Origin: Rhodocyclaceae bacterium
GTDB taxonomy: Bacteria > Pseudomonadota > Gammaproteobacteria > Burkholderiales > Rhodocyclaceae
Direction: 5' to 3'
Assembly: GCA_004379165.1 (NCBI GenBank)
Contig: NKXK01000018.1
Span: forward strand, 50,184-114,183
Length of the DNA: 64,000 nt
The position numbers were made by a program, and so were the translations under genes. Position 1 is the first letter of the stretch. Each line of letters begins with the position of its first letter. Below the pieces are notes generated by a model, which did not search any database, had not been told where the DNA came from, and saw only the letters and a program-made list of their open reading frames with translations. This document shows, piece after piece, positions 50,355 to 59,485 of this stretch.

Positions 50355-50795
50355 TTACAGTACTTCCGCAATGTGATCCCGCTGCTCGACTTCTTCACGG
50401 AAATGCAGCAACTCGACGCCCAGCGCATCACGTGCCGAAATAACACCGATCGGCCTGCCGATCGGATCAACCACCGGCATGTGGCGGAAGCCGCCCTCGA
50501 ACATGCGATGCAGTGCATGGCCGAACGGCTTCTCCGGCGCAATGCTCTCCGGGTTGGCACTCATCACCGAACGTACCGGCGTCGTATTCGCATCCAGGCC
50601 TTCGGCAAGCACCTTGAAGGCCAGATCGCGTTCCGTGCAAATGCCGATCAGCTTGCCATCGTCGGCATCGACAACCAGCACGGCACCAGCGCGATACTGC
50701 TTCATGTGCGCAGCCACTGCACGAACGCTTTTTTCAGGCGTCGAAGTCAGGAAGTCACGGTTTTGAATGATCTTGATCACAGGGCGGTTGGGCAT
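50355..50795 (-). CDS. CBS-domain protein
   Basis: A 146-residue protein made of one CBS pair (VVDADDGKLIGICTERDLAFKV and MPVVDPIGRPIGVISARDAL). Such stand-alone pairs bind adenine nucleotides and act as energy sensors. AAGGAG precedes the ATG at 50795. The frame is open further upstream without similarity. It is followed by a gap and is not clearly in an operon. Confidence 0.88.
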   Translation of the reverse strand: MPNRPVIKIIQNRDFLTSTPEKSVRAVAAHMKQYRAGAVLVVDADDGKLIGICTERDLAFKVLAEGLDANTTPVRSVMSANPESIAPEKPFGHALHRMFEGGFRHMPVVDPIGRPIGVISARDALGVELLHFREEVEQRDHIAEVL

Positions 50796-50950
50796 GGCGA
50801 GTCTCCTTTGTTGGCGTTGGGTGAACAGATGACAGCGCCGTGCGCGGGAAAGTTTCCGCCTGTCACACAGTATTACAAGGATGCAATTCCAGTCACGGTG
50901 TGCCACACTGATTGGATGGCATATGCATGGTGGCGAAGGGGGCTTCATCC

Positions 50951-52063
50951 ATGATTTCACGCAGGTTTTCAGTACGCAGGGCGCCGCGTTTTCGGGCAGT
51001 TTGCAGCCTGCTGCTGGCGCTCGCCTGCGGCGTGCTGCAGCAGGCCCATGCTGAAGCACCGGCCTACTATGAACGCTACGGCCTGACGCCGGGTTCGCCT
51101 TCAGTCGATGTCGGCATCCAGCCCCTCGGTTACCCCGCCGGGGTCCTCACCGCCGTGCTCCGCCACGACGAGATTCTCAAGACCCGCCTGGCGGAACTCG
51201 GGCAACCGCTTCAGACCCACCCCTTCCAGCGTGGCGCCGACATGCTGACGCTGTTTTCGGATAAACGTCTGGAAGCCGGACTGCTCGGCGACATGCCCAC
51301 CCTGATTGCTGCCGCCGGCGGTGACGTCTCGATTGTCGGCCTGGCCAAGCAAAGCCCGACTGCCATCGTTGCCCGTGACCAGACACAAGTACGCGGTCTG
51401 GCGGGCAAGCGCATCGCCTATGTCGAAGCGTCCAGCGCCCATCAGACGCTGCTGCAAGGCCTTTCGGCAGCAGGCCTCAAGGAAGGTGATGTCCGTCTGG
51501 TGCCGTTGCGGGTTGACGACATGCCCGACGCCCTCAAGCGCGGTGAAATCGATGCCTTCGCGGCGTGGGAACCGGCACCATCGATCGCCCTCGCTGCCAA
51601 TCCGGCAAACCGCATCGTCTTTCGCGGCTTGAGCAGCGACTATTTTGTCGTCAGCAAAGCCTTCGTCCGCCGCTCCCCTGCGGCAGTCGATGCACTGGTT
51701 ACCGGCTATGTGCGGTCCATCGAGTGGTTGCGACTGTCACAAAAAAATATCGAGCGCGCTGCCCACTGGGCGCAGGCCGATGCTGAAAGCTTCGCCGGCC
51801 GACCTTCAACGCTGCCGGTCGAGAAAATCGTTGCCATCACCCGCCGCGAGCTGCTCAACGTGCCGTCGGCACCGAGCATCATCAACAATCCGAAGGCACC
51901 GCCGCCACTGCTTACTGAGTTCGAATTCCTCAAGCGCCTCAACAAGTTGCCCGCCGACGGCGATTGGAGCCGGGTCGCTGATGCGCTGAATAACGACCTT
52001 CTGCCTCGTGTGCTGACCGATCCCCGTCGGCACGAAACCGTCCGCTTCGATTATCGGGATTGA
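50951..52063 (+). CDS. Periplasmic substrate-binding protein (NitT/TauT/SsuA-like)
   Basis: A 370-residue protein with a long N-terminal signal (about residues 1-33, ...FRAVCSLLLALACGVLQQAHA) and a type II periplasmic-binding fold with LRVDDMPDALKRGEIDAFAAWEPAPSIALAANPANRIV, as in sulfonate/nitrate/taurine-binding proteins. No permease or ATPase gene follows. Instead its stop overlaps the start of a hybrid sensor kinase gene, so it is likely a sensing partner of that kinase rather than a transport component. AAGGGGG precedes the ATG at 50951. Confidence 0.82.
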   Translation: MISRRFSVRRAPRFRAVCSLLLALACGVLQQAHAEAPAYYERYGLTPGSPSVDVGIQPLGYPAGVLTAVLRHDEILKTRLAELGQPLQTHPFQRGADMLTLFSDKRLEAGLLGDMPTLIAAAGGDVSIVGLAKQSPTAIVARDQTQVRGLAGKRIAYVEASSAHQTLLQGLSAAGLKEGDVRLVPLRVDDMPDALKRGEIDAFAAWEPAPSIALAANPANRIVFRGLSSDYFVVSKAFVRRSPAAVDALVTGYVRSIEWLRLSQKNIERAAHWAQADAESFAGRPSTLPVEKIVAITRRELLNVPSAPSIINNPKAPPPLLTEFEFLKRLNKLPADGDWSRVADALNNDLLPRVLTDPRRHETVRFDYRD

Positions 52064-54840
52064 GCCGGGCCAGCATGCAACGTCTGTCGACCCGCATCGT
52101 CAGCTACTTCGGAACACTGTTCCTGGGCGCCATCGGGCTGGTTTTTTTCCTCTGGTTCTATGGCCTGCCTTCACTCGGCTTCGTCGGTGCCAGCAATCAC
52201 CGACTGGGAGAAGCGACCCGCGTCCTTGAACTCGAAGCTGATCACATGGCCGCCTGGTTCAACAACCGCCTGCAGGATGACCGCGGACAGTTGCTCAATC
52301 TTGCAGAAAACGTCACCCTCGCTCGCCTGCTCGCCAGCCGTTCGCCAGAACTTCAAGAGAATGCGGAACGTCTTCATGATCGCCTGCAGCGTGCCTATCC
52401 TGACCGCTTTAACGCCATTTTCCTGCTGACGCCCGGCGATGGCGTTGTTCAGGCTGCATCCAACCGGCAGTGGCTCGGCAAACCCTTTCCCGATCAGACA
52501 CTGGCCTTTGCCGCAAGCCGTCCCGGCACCAGCGAACTGGTCGACCGGCTTGAACTGGGCGAGGGCAGTTTCATCCTCATTGCCCGCCAGATCCGCAAGC
52601 TCGATGCATCGGCGCCGGGGCTGTTAAATGGCCACCCTGTCGGCATCATCATCGCCCTGATGGCACCCGCCCAATTCATCGCCCAGTCGCGGCTCAATCC
52701 CAGCCCGACCGACAGCTAGACGGCGCTGATCGACAGCAGCGGCCAACTGGTCGCGCAAACGGGTGGCCCTTTGCCGCTGGCGCAATATCGACAGCAGGTT
52801 TCTACTGGCTTCGAAGGAACGCTGACGCTCAGCGACGACAATGGAGAGTCCTACCTGGTCAGTTCACGCCATCTGCCACTTAGTGGGACGCAGGCGCTGA
52901 CACTGCTGCAGTATCAGCGCACCGCCGATGCACTGGGCGGCTTGCAGGGACGGCTGCTCAATCTCGGTGTCATCGCGCTGATGATTGGCGCGCTCGGACT
53001 GCTGCTGATCGGGCTGGCAGCGCGCGGCATGAGCCGTCCGCTTCGCCTTCTCGCCGCTAACGCCCGCCGCCTGGGCCGGGGCAATCTCGATGTGCGCGCC
53101 GCACCGGATCCGCTAGACACCGCCGAAACCCGTGATCTCGCCAGCGCCTTCAACCAGATGGCCGATGCCATCCAGCGTTCGACCGCCGATCTGGAAGCCC
53201 GCGTGCGCGAGCGCACCGAGGCGCTTCGGCTGGAACGTGACAATGCCCAACGCTACCTCGATGTCGCTGGCGTGATGCTGCTGGTGATCGACAAAAGCGG
53301 CTGCATCTCGATGATCAATCGCCGAGGCGCTGAGATGATCGGCCTGTCGGTCGATCGTCTGATCGGCATGAACTGGTTCGACAGTTTTCTGCCGGAGGCG
53401 GAAAGTACTGCTGTTCGCCGCTATTTCAAGGCACTGGTCGACGGACAACAAGCGCCGCAAGACCATTTCGAAAACCGGATCCTCGACGCACAGGGTAATT
53501 CCCTGCTGATTGCCTGGAACAATGTCGCCATTCGGGATGAAGCAGGTCATTTTATCGGCGTTCTCTCGTCCGGTGAGGACATTACGGCACGCCGACAGAG
53601 CGAACTGGCACTGATCGACTATCGTGACCACCTGGAGGAGTTGGTCGATCGGCGAACTGCCGAATTACAGTCCGCCAAGGAAGCCGCCGAAGCCGCCAAC
53701 CTGGCCAAGAGTAGCTTCGTCGCCAACATGAGCCACGAAATCCGCACCCCGCTCAATGCCATCACTGGCATGTCCTATCTCCTGCGTCGTTCCGGACTGA
53801 CTCCCGCGCAAATTGACCGACTCGACAAGATCGAGGCGGCTGGCCAGCATTTGCTGGAAATCATCAACGCCATCCTCGATCTGTCGAAAATTGAAGCCGG
53901 AAAGTTTGTCCTTGAAGACAATCCGGTACATATCGAGCAGATCACCGCCAATGTCGTATCAATGCTCGGCGAACGCGCACGCATCCGGGGACTGTCATTT
54001 ATCAACGATTTGCCGGCGCTCCCCGAGGGGCTGCGCGGTGACGCCACGCGCATCACCCAGGCCTTGCTCAATTACGCAACCAACGCGGTCAAATTTACCG
54101 GACAGGGGAGCGTCACGCTGCGCTGCCGGGTGCTCGACGACGATAACGACAGCACAATGCTGCGTTTCGAGGTCATCGACACCGGGCCGGGCATTGCTGC
54201 CGACCACCTGCAGCGACTGTTCTCGCCCTTCGAGCAGGTCGACAACTCCACCACCCGCCGCCATGGTGGCACCGGCCTCGGACTGGCGATCACCCGCAAA
54301 CTGGCGCAACAGATGGGAGGCGATGCCGGTGCCAGCAGCACGCCCGGCCAGGGCAGCAATTTCTGGTTCTCCATCCGCCTCAAAAAGACATTCGGCGATA
54401 TCGCCGCGCTACCGGTGCCACCTCCCGCTGCAGCAGCAACACTGGCTCGCGAATTCCCGAGGTGCCGGGTGCTGATCGTCGAGGACGAAGCAGTGAACCG
54501 GGAAATCGCCTGCATCCTGCTTGAAGAAATCACAGCCGTCGTCGACGAGGCCGAAGATGGCAACGTGGCGGTCGAGTACTGCCGCGAGAAGCGCTACGAC
54601 CTGATTCTGATGGACATGCAGATGCCGAAAATGGATGGCCTGGAAGCGACGCGCTGCATCCGTGCCTTACCCGGCGGTGACCAGATAGCCATCGTGGCGA
54701 TGACCGCCAATGCCTTCGCCGAGGACCGCCGACGCTGCCTCGATGCCGGCATGGACGACTTCATCGCCAAGCCGGTCGAGCCCGGCGAACTCTACGCAAC
54801 GCTGCTCAGTGTCCTGAAACGGAGCAAAAATTCGAGTTGA
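52060..54840 (+). pseudogene. Hybrid sensor histidine kinase interrupted by an in-frame amber codon
   Basis: A single frame of about 926 codons broken only by TAG at 52717-52719. It has a TM helix at the N-terminus, a Cache-like extracellular region (about 40-290), a second TM helix ([22 protein letters not shown]) and HAMP. PAS, HisKA ([19 protein letters not shown]), HATPase ([30 protein letters not shown]) and a receiver ([13 protein letters not shown], aspartate acceptor) follow. The amber codon falls in the extracellular sensor domain, so the product is probably inactive unless read through; a sequencing error is possible. Starts at 52060 (TTG) or 52075 (ATG). It is coupled to the binding-protein gene. 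Confidence 0.82.
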
Positions 54841-54846
54841 CCGCAG
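54826..54846 (-). repeat. Dispersed CTGCGGTCAACC motif, copy 7 (partial, reverse)
   Basis: On the minus strand CTGCGGTCAACTCGAATTTT; only the first half is conserved. It spans the stop codon of the kinase gene. Confidence 0.4.
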
Positions 54847-54853
54847 ACGACGC

Positions 54854-55162
54854 TCAAAACTTGTTTGAGCGCAGCACCGACACGTCACTCAGATAGCAGA
54901 CCATCGCGTAAGTTGCAAAATAGCTCGTCTGCAAGTGCAAGGCGATCGCATCCGCGACCGCCGCCTCACAGAGGATCTCGATGCGTACATTACCGCTCAT
55001 CGGCCAGTGACCGTCACGTTCGCCGTGCTGGCCCCCACCACGCGCCTCGGTTGCGGTGTAACCGTGGGCTCCGAGGCGGCGGGCATCGGCCACGACGCGC
55101 GCTTCGATCGACGCCTCACAGATCACGGTAAGCAGCGTGCGGCGGGTATAACTCGCAACCAT
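54854..55162 (-). CDS. sbtB: P-II-like protein SbtB
   Basis: A 102-residue P-II-like regulator of the SbtB type. It starts MVASYTRRTLLTVICEASIEARVVADARRLGAHGYTATEARGGGQHGERDG, where the loop would carry nucleotide contacts, and ends YAMVCYLSDVSVLRSNKF. AAGGAG is at good spacing. Its ATG shares one base with the sbtA stop, the usual arrangement. SbtB binds cAMP/AMP or ADP and inhibits the SbtA transporter when carbon is ample. Confidence 0.88.
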   Translation of the reverse strand: MVASYTRRTLLTVICEASIEARVVADARRLGAHGYTATEARGGGQHGERDGHWPMSGNVRIEILCEAAVADAIALHLQTSYFATYAMVCYLSDVSVLRSNKF

Positions 55163-56109
55163 CAGACAACTCCTTGAAATTGGCCGGCCAGCCAATGGTA
55201 AATCGGAATCCCGACCACCAGATTAAACGGGAAGGTGATCCCCAGCGCGGCGCCGATCGACAGGGCGGGGTTCGCCTCCGGCACGGCGATACGCATCGCT
55301 GCCGGAGCAGCAATATAGGACGCGCTGGCGTACAGGGTGCCGAGGAGCATCGCGCCGCCGACCGACAAACCAAGCAGCGTGGCGGTCAGCACGCCGAGCA
55401 TACCGCCAAATAGCGGCATGATCACCGCAAATCCCAGCAGGAAGCCGCCCGCCCGACGCAGATCGCCAATCCGGCTCGCTGCCACCAGCCCCATTTCGAG
55501 CAGGAAGATCGCCAGTAGCCCCTTGAACAGATCGAAGAACACCTTGTCCAGAGGCTTCAGGCCATCCGCACCCGCCAACCAGCCGATCAGCAGGCCGCCC
55601 ACCAGGAGCACAATGCTCTTCCCGGCAAACACCTCATGCAGCACCTTGCCCATGTTCGAATCCGCCGAGCCCTGACCGCTTTTCGCCAGCCAGATACCAA
55701 TCATCAGCGCCGGAAACTCAAGCAGCACCAGGAAGACCACCATGTAGCCCTCGTAGTCCTGCCCGAGATTGGCCAGATATGCGGCCGCCACCGCGAACGT
55801 CACGACACTCACCGAGCCGTAGTGCGCCGCCACCGAAGCCGCATCCGCCCGCGACAGCTTGCCCAGTCGCTGCAGGATGGGAAAGGCGACCAAGGGCAAC
55901 AGCGCGCCGACACCGACCACCACCAGCGCCGGCAGGATCAGCTCCGCGAGCGATTGCCGCGCCAGCTCGACCCCGCCCTTGAGACCGATGGCGAGCAGCA
56001 GAAAAATACTCAGGGATTCGTAAAGGACGGCCGGAATCTTCAGATCCGACCGCGCCAGGCCGGCCACCACGCCGAGCAGAAAGAAGAGGATGACGGGTTC
56101 AAAAGGCAT
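55162..56109 (-). CDS. sbtA: Sodium-dependent bicarbonate transporter SbtA
   Basis: The 315-residue membrane protein has about ten helices in two inverted halves, with GLKGGVELA, AHYGSVSVVTFAVA and ASASYIAAPAAMRIAVPEANPALSIGAALGITFPFNL, matching the SbtA family of Na+/HCO3- symporters. Paired with sbtB. In this non-phototroph it would supply bicarbonate, for example to the biotin carboxylases and the carbonic anhydrase fusion of the leucine cluster; that link is inference. The promoter region is the AT-rich 56150-56220. Confidence 0.88.
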   Translation of the reverse strand: MPFEPVILFFLLGVVAGLARSDLKIPAVLYESLSIFLLLAIGLKGGVELARQSLAELILPALVVVGVGALLPLVAFPILQRLGKLSRADAASVAAHYGSVSVVTFAVAAAYLANLGQDYEGYMVVFLVLLEFPALMIGIWLAKSGQGSADSNMGKVLHEVFAGKSIVLLVGGLLIGWLAGADGLKPLDKVFFDLFKGLLAIFLLEMGLVAASRIGDLRRAGGFLLGFAVIMPLFGGMLGVLTATLLGLSVGGAMLLGTLYASASYIAAPAAMRIAVPEANPALSIGAALGITFPFNLVVGIPIYHWLAGQFQGVV

Positions 56110-56274
56110 CGCATTGGAATCGCTGTTTCAATGGCGCGCACTATTCCAGTCCAGAAGCATTTAGTCCAATTAACGTTTCAATTAATATCGATTAATCGGA
56201 ACTTATAGATTCTACCTATTGAGCCCCTCTGGTCAGGTATCATCGAGCCAGAATCAAGTCGCAGAGCGCAAAAA

Positions 56275-56300
56275 AGCCAACCGCTTGGGTTGGCTTTTTT
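56275..56300. terminator. Bidirectional hairpin terminator
   Basis: AGCCAACC/GGTTGGCT with a five-base loop, an A run before it and a run of six T after it. Confidence 0.8.
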
Positions 56301-56339
56301 CATTTCAGATGTGCCGTTAGCCGTAATGTGACCGGAAAG

Positions 56340-56441
56340 TAAAGCATAACCTGTCCGCAACATCAGGCTCTGCGGCGACTCCCTTGGGTACCGATAAAGC
56401 ATAACCTGTCCTATCGGTAGAAAATAAAGCATAAGGCGTCC
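56340..56441 (+). repeat. Three TAAAGCATAACCTGTCC direct repeats
   Basis: Copies at 56340-56356 and 56395-56411 are identical over 17 bases; a third at 56425-56441 reads TAAAGCATAAGGCGTCC (15 of 17). The middle copy is framed by an inverted pair TACCGATA (56389-56396) and TATCGGTA (56412-56419). The layout resembles the multiple transposase-binding repeats at the ends of some transposons, but no transposase gene lies beside it. Confidence 0.6.
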
Positions 56442-56673
56442 AAAAAATATTGGCTTAGAAAACAGGGAGATTTCGACCTGTTTCCCACAAAAATCACGTT
56501 CGCCACCCAGGCCAATGGATGAAGGTGCCCATTGGGGTCAGCATTCTGCAAAAACTCACCAACAAGTTACATTGATTCGGTTTTTTCGAACCAAAGGTCA
56601 GCAGTGGATTGATTTTTTGGTAACGAGCTACGACTTACAGTGACGTCACCAACCACTGGAGGAGTTATCCACC

Positions 56674-57348
56674 ATGCGCACTGAAGCACGTGTTATCGAC
56701 CTGAGCAGAACCGAATATGGCACGTTTGCGGCGCCCGACACCAACCGTGTCATTCGCAATACCTACCAACTGCTCGCCCTTTCAACGGCTGTTGCCGGCA
56801 TAGGCGCAGGTATCAGCATGCTGGCAGGTTTTGGTCCGCTGGCCGGTATCGTATTTACCCTGCTTGGCCTGGTGCCGCTGTTCTATCTGCACAAGAAACG
56901 GAATACCGCGGCAGCCGTGCCGGCCATGCTAACCTTTACCGCCCTCAGCGGTATGGGTATCGGCCCGACGCTGACCCACTACATCAACATGCCTGGTGGC
57001 AGCAGCACGGTGCTGACCGCTGCCGTGATAACCACCGCGGTTACCCTGGCGCTAACGGCTTATGTTTATAAGACCGGCAAGGATTTCTCCCGCATGGGGG
57101 GTTTCCTGTTCGCTGGTTTGATTGTCGTCATCCTGGCCAGCATTGCTGCGATGTTTATCCCCGCGATGCAGGCTGGCGTATCGGCTGTCGCCGCGCTCCT
57201 GTTCTCCGGCTTCATCCTGTACGACACCAGCCGTCTGGTGCGCGGTGAAGAGACCAACTATGTGATGGCTGCGGTCAGCATGTACCTGAATGTGCTGAAC
57301 CTCTTCCTGTCGGTGCTGCAACTGCTTGGATTCTCCAGCAACGACTAA
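56674..57348 (+). CDS. Bax inhibitor-1/YccA-family membrane protein
   Basis: A 224-residue protein with seven hydrophobic helices after a short cytoplasmic N-terminus. The C-terminal part LLFSGFILYDTSRLVRGEETNYVMAAVSMYLNVLNLFLSVLQLLG is the family signature, with the aspartates of the proposed calcium/proton channel. Related E. coli YccA modulates FtsH proteolysis. GGAGGAG precedes the start and a terminator follows at 57373. Confidence 0.92.
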   Translation: MRTEARVIDLSRTEYGTFAAPDTNRVIRNTYQLLALSTAVAGIGAGISMLAGFGPLAGIVFTLLGLVPLFYLHKKRNTAAAVPAMLTFTALSGMGIGPTLTHYINMPGGSSTVLTAAVITTAVTLALTAYVYKTGKDFSRMGGFLFAGLIVVILASIAAMFIPAMQAGVSAVAALLFSGFILYDTSRLVRGEETNYVMAAVSMYLNVLNLFLSVLQLLGFSSND

Positions 57349-57372
57349 CCCAGCCCGATACAGACCGGTGCC

Positions 57373-57403
57373 AAAACGGCTCGCCAATTGGCGGGCCGTT
57401 TTT
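57373..57403 (+). terminator. Rho-independent terminator after the YccA-type gene
   Basis: AAACGGC, CGCC, AATT, GGCG, GCCGTTT with a single bulge and a following T run. Confidence 0.85.
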
Positions 57404-57779
57404 CCGTACCACCAGTAGACTTTTTAATCTGGAAGAGTAATCTGGAATCGAAGCCTGACGGACAGTTGGTCAGGCCCTTCTGGGACAACGCGATTGGAGG
57501 CAGCATGACTGAAAATCCGCCGCAGTTCGACAAGATGACCGAGTAACACCCCAACGGCAATCAGCCGGTAGCCTCGGCCAGGAGCGCCAAGGTCCAAGAT
57601 TTACGAAGCCCATGTTTAACCGACATGGGCTTCATGCTTTACGGGGTCCGTCCAGACTTCGTTGTAGAGGGTTTCACGGTCAACGGGCTTGTCCGTCTTC
57701 TCCATAACTTGATTCCTTTCAGACACACGAAAGCCAATCAGCATAAAATGCTCACATAGACCTTCTTGTAATCTTTGTC
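57404..57779. other. 376-bp stretch at the edge of the accessory region
   Basis: It holds a minus-strand gene remnant (57616-57705), an 11-bp hairpin GAAGCCCATGT/ACATGGGCTTC (57605-57633) inside it, and a 13-codon plus-strand frame at 57505-57546 (MTENPPQFDKMTE) behind TGGAGG that I cannot assign and take as another remnant. Base composition falls from here on. Confidence 0.5.
57616..57705 (-). pseudogene. N-terminal remnant of a helix-turn-helix-type protein
   Basis: The 29-codon frame reads MEKTDKPVDRETLYNEVWTDPV and then KHEAHVG before a stop; AAGGAA precedes the ATG. The part DRETLYNEVWTDPV matches the opening of a widespread protein type (DRExLYxEVWxxPxxxLAxxYGVSD...) whose next residues form a helix-turn-helix. 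The similarity ends at VWTDPV, so a deletion has removed the remainder. Confidence 0.5.
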
Positions 57780-58424
57780 GTGACAGAAGAAAAACTCGTC
57801 CAGCTCATTGAGCGAACCGCTGTGTTTCATGAGCGGGTTCAACAACACGTACAAACCCTTACTCCCTACCCTGAAGTACGGTTCATCACCGCTTTTCAAT
57901 CCGGGCTGCTATCACTGGAGCATGCGGTCAGTGCGCTGATTCTGTTCGAGCAAGGGTTGTTTTCTTCCGCGATTGCATTGACCCGCCCCCAGTTTGAAAG
58001 CCTGGTACGCGGAGTCTGGTTGCTCCACGCGGCCAGCGAGAACTGGGTTACAAAGCTATCCGAACCCCTGACCATGGAGTCAGCCAAACGAGCAAATGAG
58101 GGAGAGGGCTTGGCGGAGATGCTCAAGCAGCTGGAAGCCAATCCTGATGCGCCGGCCGGTATCGTCGCTCAGCTAAGAGAATTCAAAGAGGTCGCCTGGA
58201 AGGCCATGAGCAGCTACACCCATGGCGGTTTGCATCCCTTATCCCGAACGATGAGCGGATACCCGGCTCAGTTGATTTACGATGTCATTCGGAATGGCAA
58301 TGCTGTGGTAGCACTAAGCGCTCAGCTTTTAGCGATTCTCTCGGGCAATCCACAGAACATGGCCCCAGTTCGTCAGATGCATACGGACTTTATGGACATC
58401 CTGCCCATCGTCCAACACCGGTAA
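57780..58424 (+). CDS. Hypothetical helical protein, DUF6988-like
   Basis: A 214-residue protein that starts at GTG. Its order of segments (LIERTAVFHERVQQHVQTL, FQSGLLSLEHAVSALIL, LTRPQFESLVRGVWLLHAASE, FKEVAWKAMSSYTHGGLHPLSR) resembles the DUF6988/DUF5677-type families, which are all-helical and of unknown function. I recall this similarity rather than having computed it. It is the first plus-strand gene of the accessory block, with a weak ribosome-binding site. Confidence 0.6.
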   Translation: MTEEKLVQLIERTAVFHERVQQHVQTLTPYPEVRFITAFQSGLLSLEHAVSALILFEQGLFSSAIALTRPQFESLVRGVWLLHAASENWVTKLSEPLTMESAKRANEGEGLAEMLKQLEANPDAPAGIVAQLREFKEVAWKAMSSYTHGGLHPLSRTMSGYPAQLIYDVIRNGNAVVALSAQLLAILSGNPQNMAPVRQMHTDFMDILPIVQHR

Positions 58425-58444
58425 CTTAGGCTGCTTGGGTAAGC

Positions 58445-59275
58445 CTAGCTTCGAATCCCAGTGCAACCGGGGAAACGCGAACATCCCCAGAACTGATTGC
58501 CGGCATTGCTGCCCTTCTTCGCAGTCCGCCGCACCATCTCGCTGCCACACTTCGGACACGCCGGCGTTGTCTGTTCAGCCACAGGTACAGGGCTGGGAGA
58601 ACGACCAATCATTGACCGAAGCTTTTTGGCATCGAATAGCTGAATGGCCCGACCTTCGGCAAAGTTCTTCGCCTCTTCGGTAAATGCTCCCGATGCCACG
58701 ACGAACGCGCCAACAGCGCGTTCAGCAGCCATCACGCCATACAGTTCCCTGACGATGGCCACGCCGACCTTCTGCGACTTCCATTGCTTACATTGCACCA
58801 GATACTTGTCGCTACCCATATGGAGTTCGAGGTCGACACCGCCATCCGGGCCATCTCCGCCACGCTCTACAACGCGATAGCCTTGCTGGCGAAACGCTTC
58901 GGCGACCAGGCCTTCAAACTCTCGCCAGCTCATTTTCTCCAGAGCATCCGTTGCAGGGTCATTGGCTACTTGAGTATGTAGCTCCGACTGACGGCGCCGG
59001 CGCGAGAATGAAATGAATGCGCCCACCAAAAATGCGAACGGAACGATGTACTGGAATACGGTGGCCAGCATGGTTCCTACTCCGTGGGTCACCGAGTCCC
59101 CTACGGTTTTTCCCAGCGCCTTCAACTCCACCGGATTCATGGTGAGCGGCGCCCGAGTCGCGAAGTAGTGCAGGATGAAATAAGCGATAACGGCTAATCC
59201 GACGCCGACCTTCCACGGAAGCTGAGCAGCAATATCGACTAGGTCATCGAGGACGGACGATTTCTTACGAGCCAT
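58445..59275 (-). CDS. Membrane-anchored Mrr-like restriction endonuclease with a zinc finger
   Basis: A 276-residue protein. Two hydrophobic helices (about 20-40 and 70-92) are followed by an Mrr-type nuclease domain. That domain contains MSWREFEGLVAEAFRQQGYRVVERGGDGPDGGVDL and YLVQCKQWKSQKVGVAIVREL, with the D...QxK catalytic pattern. A topoisomerase-type zinc finger CPKCGSEMVRRTAKKGS...FWGCSRFPGC closes the protein. Such nucleases cut modified or foreign DNA. The start MARKKSSVL at 59275 lacks a clear ribosome-binding site; an ATG at 59287 is possible. It is convergent to the preceding gene. Confidence 0.82.
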   Translation of the reverse strand: MARKKSSVLDDLVDIAAQLPWKVGVGLAVIAYFILHYFATRAPLTMNPVELKALGKTVGDSVTHGVGTMLATVFQYIVPFAFLVGAFISFSRRRRQSELHTQVANDPATDALEKMSWREFEGLVAEAFRQQGYRVVERGGDGPDGGVDLELHMGSDKYLVQCKQWKSQKVGVAIVRELYGVMAAERAVGAFVVASGAFTEEAKNFAEGRAIQLFDAKKLRSMIGRSPSPVPVAEQTTPACPKCGSEMVRRTAKKGSNAGNQFWGCSRFPGCTGIRS

Positions 59276-59485
59276 GCCAATTGTCATTTTCTGATGAAGA
59301 ATGGATTTTGCATCCTGTCCCATGCCAACGACAAGCGGCCAAACCTGGCCTTTGTTCAAAACCAAGGTGGCCGGCAATAGACATGTCAGCAGGCCTGCGG
59401 ACATTGACCAAAATTGGCGCAATTTAAGTCGAAAACATCTTGGCATTCGTCATAATGGGAAGAACCACATAAACCGCTCTCCCCG

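Larger units (their letters stand above)
56110..56673. other. 564-bp gene-free stretch between sbtA and the YccA-type gene
   Basis: It holds an AT-rich region (56160-56220, with repeated AATTAA) that is the probable sbtA promoter. Then come a bidirectional hairpin at 56275-56300, three direct repeats of TAAAGCATAACCTGTCC type (56340-56441), and the leader of the next gene with TGACGTCA at 56641. No coding frame with a ribosome-binding site was found. Confidence 0.7.

Noticed and set aside
57605..57633. Terminator at the GAAGCCCATGT hairpin
   Set aside because: The 11-bp stem is strong, but no T run follows on either strand, so it is not called a terminator.
57640..57650. TAAAGCAT on the minus strand as a fourth copy of the 56340 repeats
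   Set aside because: Only eight bases match, which is expected by chance in AT-richer DNA.
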